24,784 nt of DNA from CALFXN01 sp937957815. GTDB taxonomy: Bacteria; Synergistota; Synergistia; Synergistales; Aminobacteriaceae. The position numbers and the translations under genes were made by a program. The notes beneath the pieces are model-generated. The model was not told the origin of the DNA. It did no database searches and saw only the letters and a list, made by a program, of their open reading frames with translations. The stretch's first letter is position 1. Each line of letters starts with the position of its first letter. The DNA is taken from positions 1 through 24,784 of the forward strand of contig DAIQNX010000042.1 in NCBI GenBank assembly GCA_036788195.1, read 5' to 3'. This document shows positions 22,941 through 24,784 of the stretch, one piece after another.

Positions 22941-23003
22941 CAATGAATTGCCTGACGAAATAGGCGCATTGCGACTCCCATTTCGCGCATCGGGAACCTC
23001 GGA

Positions 23004-23067
23004 CCAAAGCAACGTGTTTGCTCTGGTGAAAAACAATACGAGCAAATACATTCATTTATGAGCAAAT
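23004..23067. repeat. Repeated GAGCAAA motifs in the divergent intergenic region
   Basis: The heptamer GAGCAAA occurs inverted at 23017-23023 and direct at 23040-23046 and 23060-23066; the direct copies are exactly 20 bases apart. An inverted repeat CCAAAGCAA / TTGCTCTGG (23004-23012 with 23018-23026) overlaps the first. This is the AT-richer centre of the gene-free stretch 22823-23129, which also holds the operon promoter and operator; I see no RNA gene there. Confidence 0.4.
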
Positions 23068-23129
23068 GGATTGTCGGGAAATGAAAGAGCCCGTACCCTG
23101 TGTGTGGAACCCGAAGGGGGGTGGAGCCT

Positions 23130-23507
23130 TTGAACAGCGAGGGGAAACTGCGCGACATGATCGGACCGCTCCATGGCGAGGAAGAGGGGTGGCGCGAGAT
23201 CGGCCTCTGTTTGGTCGATCTGGGACTCAACGTCGTGATGCGCGAAGGAAGGATCGGAGATGTCGGCGCGGAAGGCGAAAAGTGCTACCGCGCGTTTCAC
23301 GGCCGGAGAGCGCCCTGCCGGGGGTGCGCCGCGACGGAGACGATTCGCGACGGAGAACCGCACTCCTCGGTCTGCGAACGGGGCTGGAGAGGTACCAGGA
23401 CCCGGTGCCGCGTGGACGCCTACCCCGTCCGCGACGCGACGGGGGTGCTGTGGGGCGTCGTCGAGCGGATCTTCGAGGGCGTGAGCCGGCAGAAAAAGGC
23501 CGAATAG
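23130..23507 (+). CDS. Small PAS-like protein with CYxxFxGRxxPCxxC motif
   Basis: The 125-residue soluble protein looks like one PAS-type fold: a start helix (GWREIGLCLVDLGLNVVMRE), a middle part with EKCYRAFHGRRAPCRGCAAT, and the end strands RCRVDAYPVRDATGVLWGVV. The Cys cluster is typical of PAS-like domains in anaerobe sensor proteins and may hold a metal, an Fe-S cluster or a redox disulfide; which one is not known to me. The start is probably TTG 23130 behind AAGGGGGGTGG; an internal ATG at 23157 lacks a binding site and would cut the first helix. It has no output domain and precedes the chemoreceptor by 98 bases (with a small CGCGC/GCGCG hairpin at 23527-23540), so it may supply redox information to that receptor or another partner. 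Confidence 0.7.
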   Translation: MNSEGKLRDMIGPLHGEEEGWREIGLCLVDLGLNVVMREGRIGDVGAEGEKCYRAFHGRRAPCRGCAATETIRDGEPHSSVCERGWRGTRTRCRVDAYPVRDATGVLWGVVERIFEGVSRQKKAE

Positions 23508-23605
23508 CGCAAACGACGAGCCTGGACGCGCTTTCGCGCGAACGACGCGGAGAGCGGAAGAGGGAGCAAGGGATACGAACATTTATGATAACGGAGGGAT
23601 GACGG

Positions 23606-24784
23606 ATGACGATCCGGAACAAGTTGATTGCGATGGCGGTCGTGGTTCTCGCGGTGATCGCGACGATGGCGGGGGTGACCTATTACCGGGGCGGGAGCAT
23701 CATCACCGGCCTCGTGAATACCGCCGGAATGGAAACCATCAGAAGCGCTGCCCAGAATATCGACGTGCGGCTCAGTAAAATCGAAGCGGTTGTCATGACG
23801 GCGGCCGAGACGGTCCGCGACGCGATGCTCCGGCTGGGTGTCACGGACGAGGACGGCGTCGAGAAGATCGTCGCGTCCCTGACGAACAGGACGAAGTCAG
23901 AGGGAATCCTCGACATCTACATGGGGCACGAGGCGACGGGCAAGTTCTCCGACGGAACGGGGTGGAAGGAACCCGCGGACTACGACTGCAAGGTTCGTCC
24001 CTGGTACAAACAGGCGGTCGCCGCGGGCAAGGACACGGTCATCTTCACCGACCCCTACGTCGACGCGATCACCAAAAAGACGGTCATCTCGGCCGCAACG
24101 GCCGTCTACGACAATTCAGGAAAGCTTCTCGGCGTCGTCGGGGGAGATGTCGACCTGAGCAGTATGAACGACTACATCGTCGGGTTGCAGATTTTCGGCA
24201 AGGGGAGCGGCGTCATGATCCTCAGGAGCGGAATCTTCGCGGCATACCGCGTCGCGGAGGACGTCCTGAAGGCCAACATGATGACGGACAGCAAGTTTCC
24301 AGAGCCCGTGCGGAACATCGCGAAGAAGATGGTCGCCGGAGAGAGCGGATTCGAAACCTACACCTACCAGGGGGAAAAGCGGCAGCTGTTCTACGCGCCG
24401 ACGCAACGCGGCTTCTCGCTTGCCATCTTCTTCCCGGTCTCGGAGATCACGGCGATGGTCAATGAACTGACCCTCGTCCTGCTCGCGATCGCGGTTATCG
24501 CGATCCTCGTGACGGGCGGCGTCATCTTCGTCATCGCCAGGGGACTCACGAAGTCCATCGGATCGATGGCGACGGTCACCGGACGGCTCGGAGCCGGAGA
24601 TCTCACCGTGAAATACGACGACTCCGGGAAGGACGAGATCGCCCGGATCTCCCGGGTCCTCAACGCCATGGTCGCGTCCCTTCGGGAGGTCATGACCTCG
24701 ATCCGGAAGGAATCCGAGGAAACGGCGAAGCGCGCCGAAACCCTCGCGTCGCTTTCGGAGGAGACGCTCTCCTCGATGGAGGAG
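23606..24784 (+). CDS. Methyl-accepting chemotaxis protein with amino-acid-type dCache, 3'-truncated
   Basis: Translation from ATG 23606 (ACGGAGGGAT upstream) stays open to the window end, giving 393 residues. Seen: TM1 about 7-25, periplasmic dCache domain to about 285, TM2 about 288-312 (ending VIFVIARGLTKS), HAMP about 313-366, and the start of the helical signalling domain. The sensor has YDCKVRPWYKQAVAAGKDT, then DPYVD and GGDVDL: Tyr126, Arg131, Trp133, Tyr134, Asp153 and Asp181 fit the dCache amino-acid motif. It is clearly different from the two identical receptors at 4712 and 7566, and closer in its sensor to the HD-GYP protein at 523. It lies divergent from the amino-acid/organic-acid operon, so it may steer cells towards a substrate of that operon; this is inference. 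Confidence 0.92.
   Translation, partial: MTIRNKLIAMAVVVLAVIATMAGVTYYRGGSIITGLVNTAGMETIRSAAQNIDVRLSKIEAVVMTAAETVRDAMLRLGVTDEDGVEKIVASLTNRTKSEGILDIYMGHEATGKFSDGTGWKEPADYDCKVRPWYKQAVAAGKDTVIFTDPYVDAITKKTVISAATAVYDNSGKLLGVVGGDVDLSSMNDYIVGLQIFGKGSGVMILRSGIFAAYRVAEDVLKANMMTDSKFPEPVRNIAKKMVAGESGFETYTYQGEKRQLFYAPTQRGFSLAIFFPVSEITAMVNELTLVLLAIAVIAILVTGGVIFVIARGLTKSIGSMATVTGRLGAGDLTVKYDDSGKDEIARISRVLNAMVASLREVMTSIRKESEETAKRAETLASLSEETLSSMEE

Noticed and set aside
1..24784. CRISPR array, tRNA, rRNA, riboswitch or prophage genes
   Set aside because: I looked for regularly spaced repeats, cloverleaf-like segments and phage proteins and saw none. A covariance-model scan would be needed to exclude a small RNA in the 22823-23129 region.

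Overview
This GC-rich window (base composition judged by eye) reads like a chromosome segment of an anaerobic, motile, amino-acid-using bacterium. A Synergistota member is my best guess. The guess rests on the mix of TRAP transport, amino-acid lyases, several dCache receptors and a PAS-like protein with a CYxxFxGRxxPCxxC motif; no rRNA or other phylogenetic marker is present, so it is an inference.

Left part (1-10415, mostly + strand) is a signalling block. It starts with the 3' end of a small sigma-70-like protein, then a membrane HD-GYP c-di-GMP phosphodiesterase with a dCache sensor. A convergent GAF-like protein of unknown role shares a CTAG stop overlap with it. Next come two practically identical chemoreceptors on either side of a one-domain PilZ protein, and a CitB/DcuR-type response regulator whose receiver has lost key phosphorylation residues. 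The two receptor genes form a direct repeat of about 2.1 kb with only two base differences that I can find. The receptors and the PilZ gene share a promoter-like element.

Middle part (10416-12862): a CLC-type H+/Cl- exchanger with a C-terminal RCK_C domain faces a GntR/FCD regulator. The two genes end in one 22-bp stem whose outermost base pairs are the two stop codons.

Right part (13055-22940, - strand) is a nine-gene catabolic operon. In transcription order it encodes an ornithine cyclodeaminase/mu-crystallin family protein, a single-chain Fe-S L-serine ammonia-lyase, an L-cysteine desulfidase (UPF0597) homologue, TRAP small, large and solute-binding subunits, an octopine/nopaline-type dehydrogenase, and a two-subunit UxaA-type lyase. 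A good sigma-70-like promoter lies upstream, with an inverted repeat over the predicted start site; related sequence lies near gntR, so GntR probably controls the operon and itself. A plausible reading is import of an organic acid or opine-like compound, oxidation or hydrolysis of its C-N bond, and conversion of serine/cysteine-like products to pyruvate, ammonia and sulfide. The actual substrate cannot be read from the sequence.

The right edge (23130-24784, + strand) is divergent from that operon. It holds a small cysteine-rich PAS-like protein followed by a third, different chemoreceptor cut by the window end. Its dCache domain, like that of the HD-GYP protein, carries the residues of the amino-acid-binding dCache motif.
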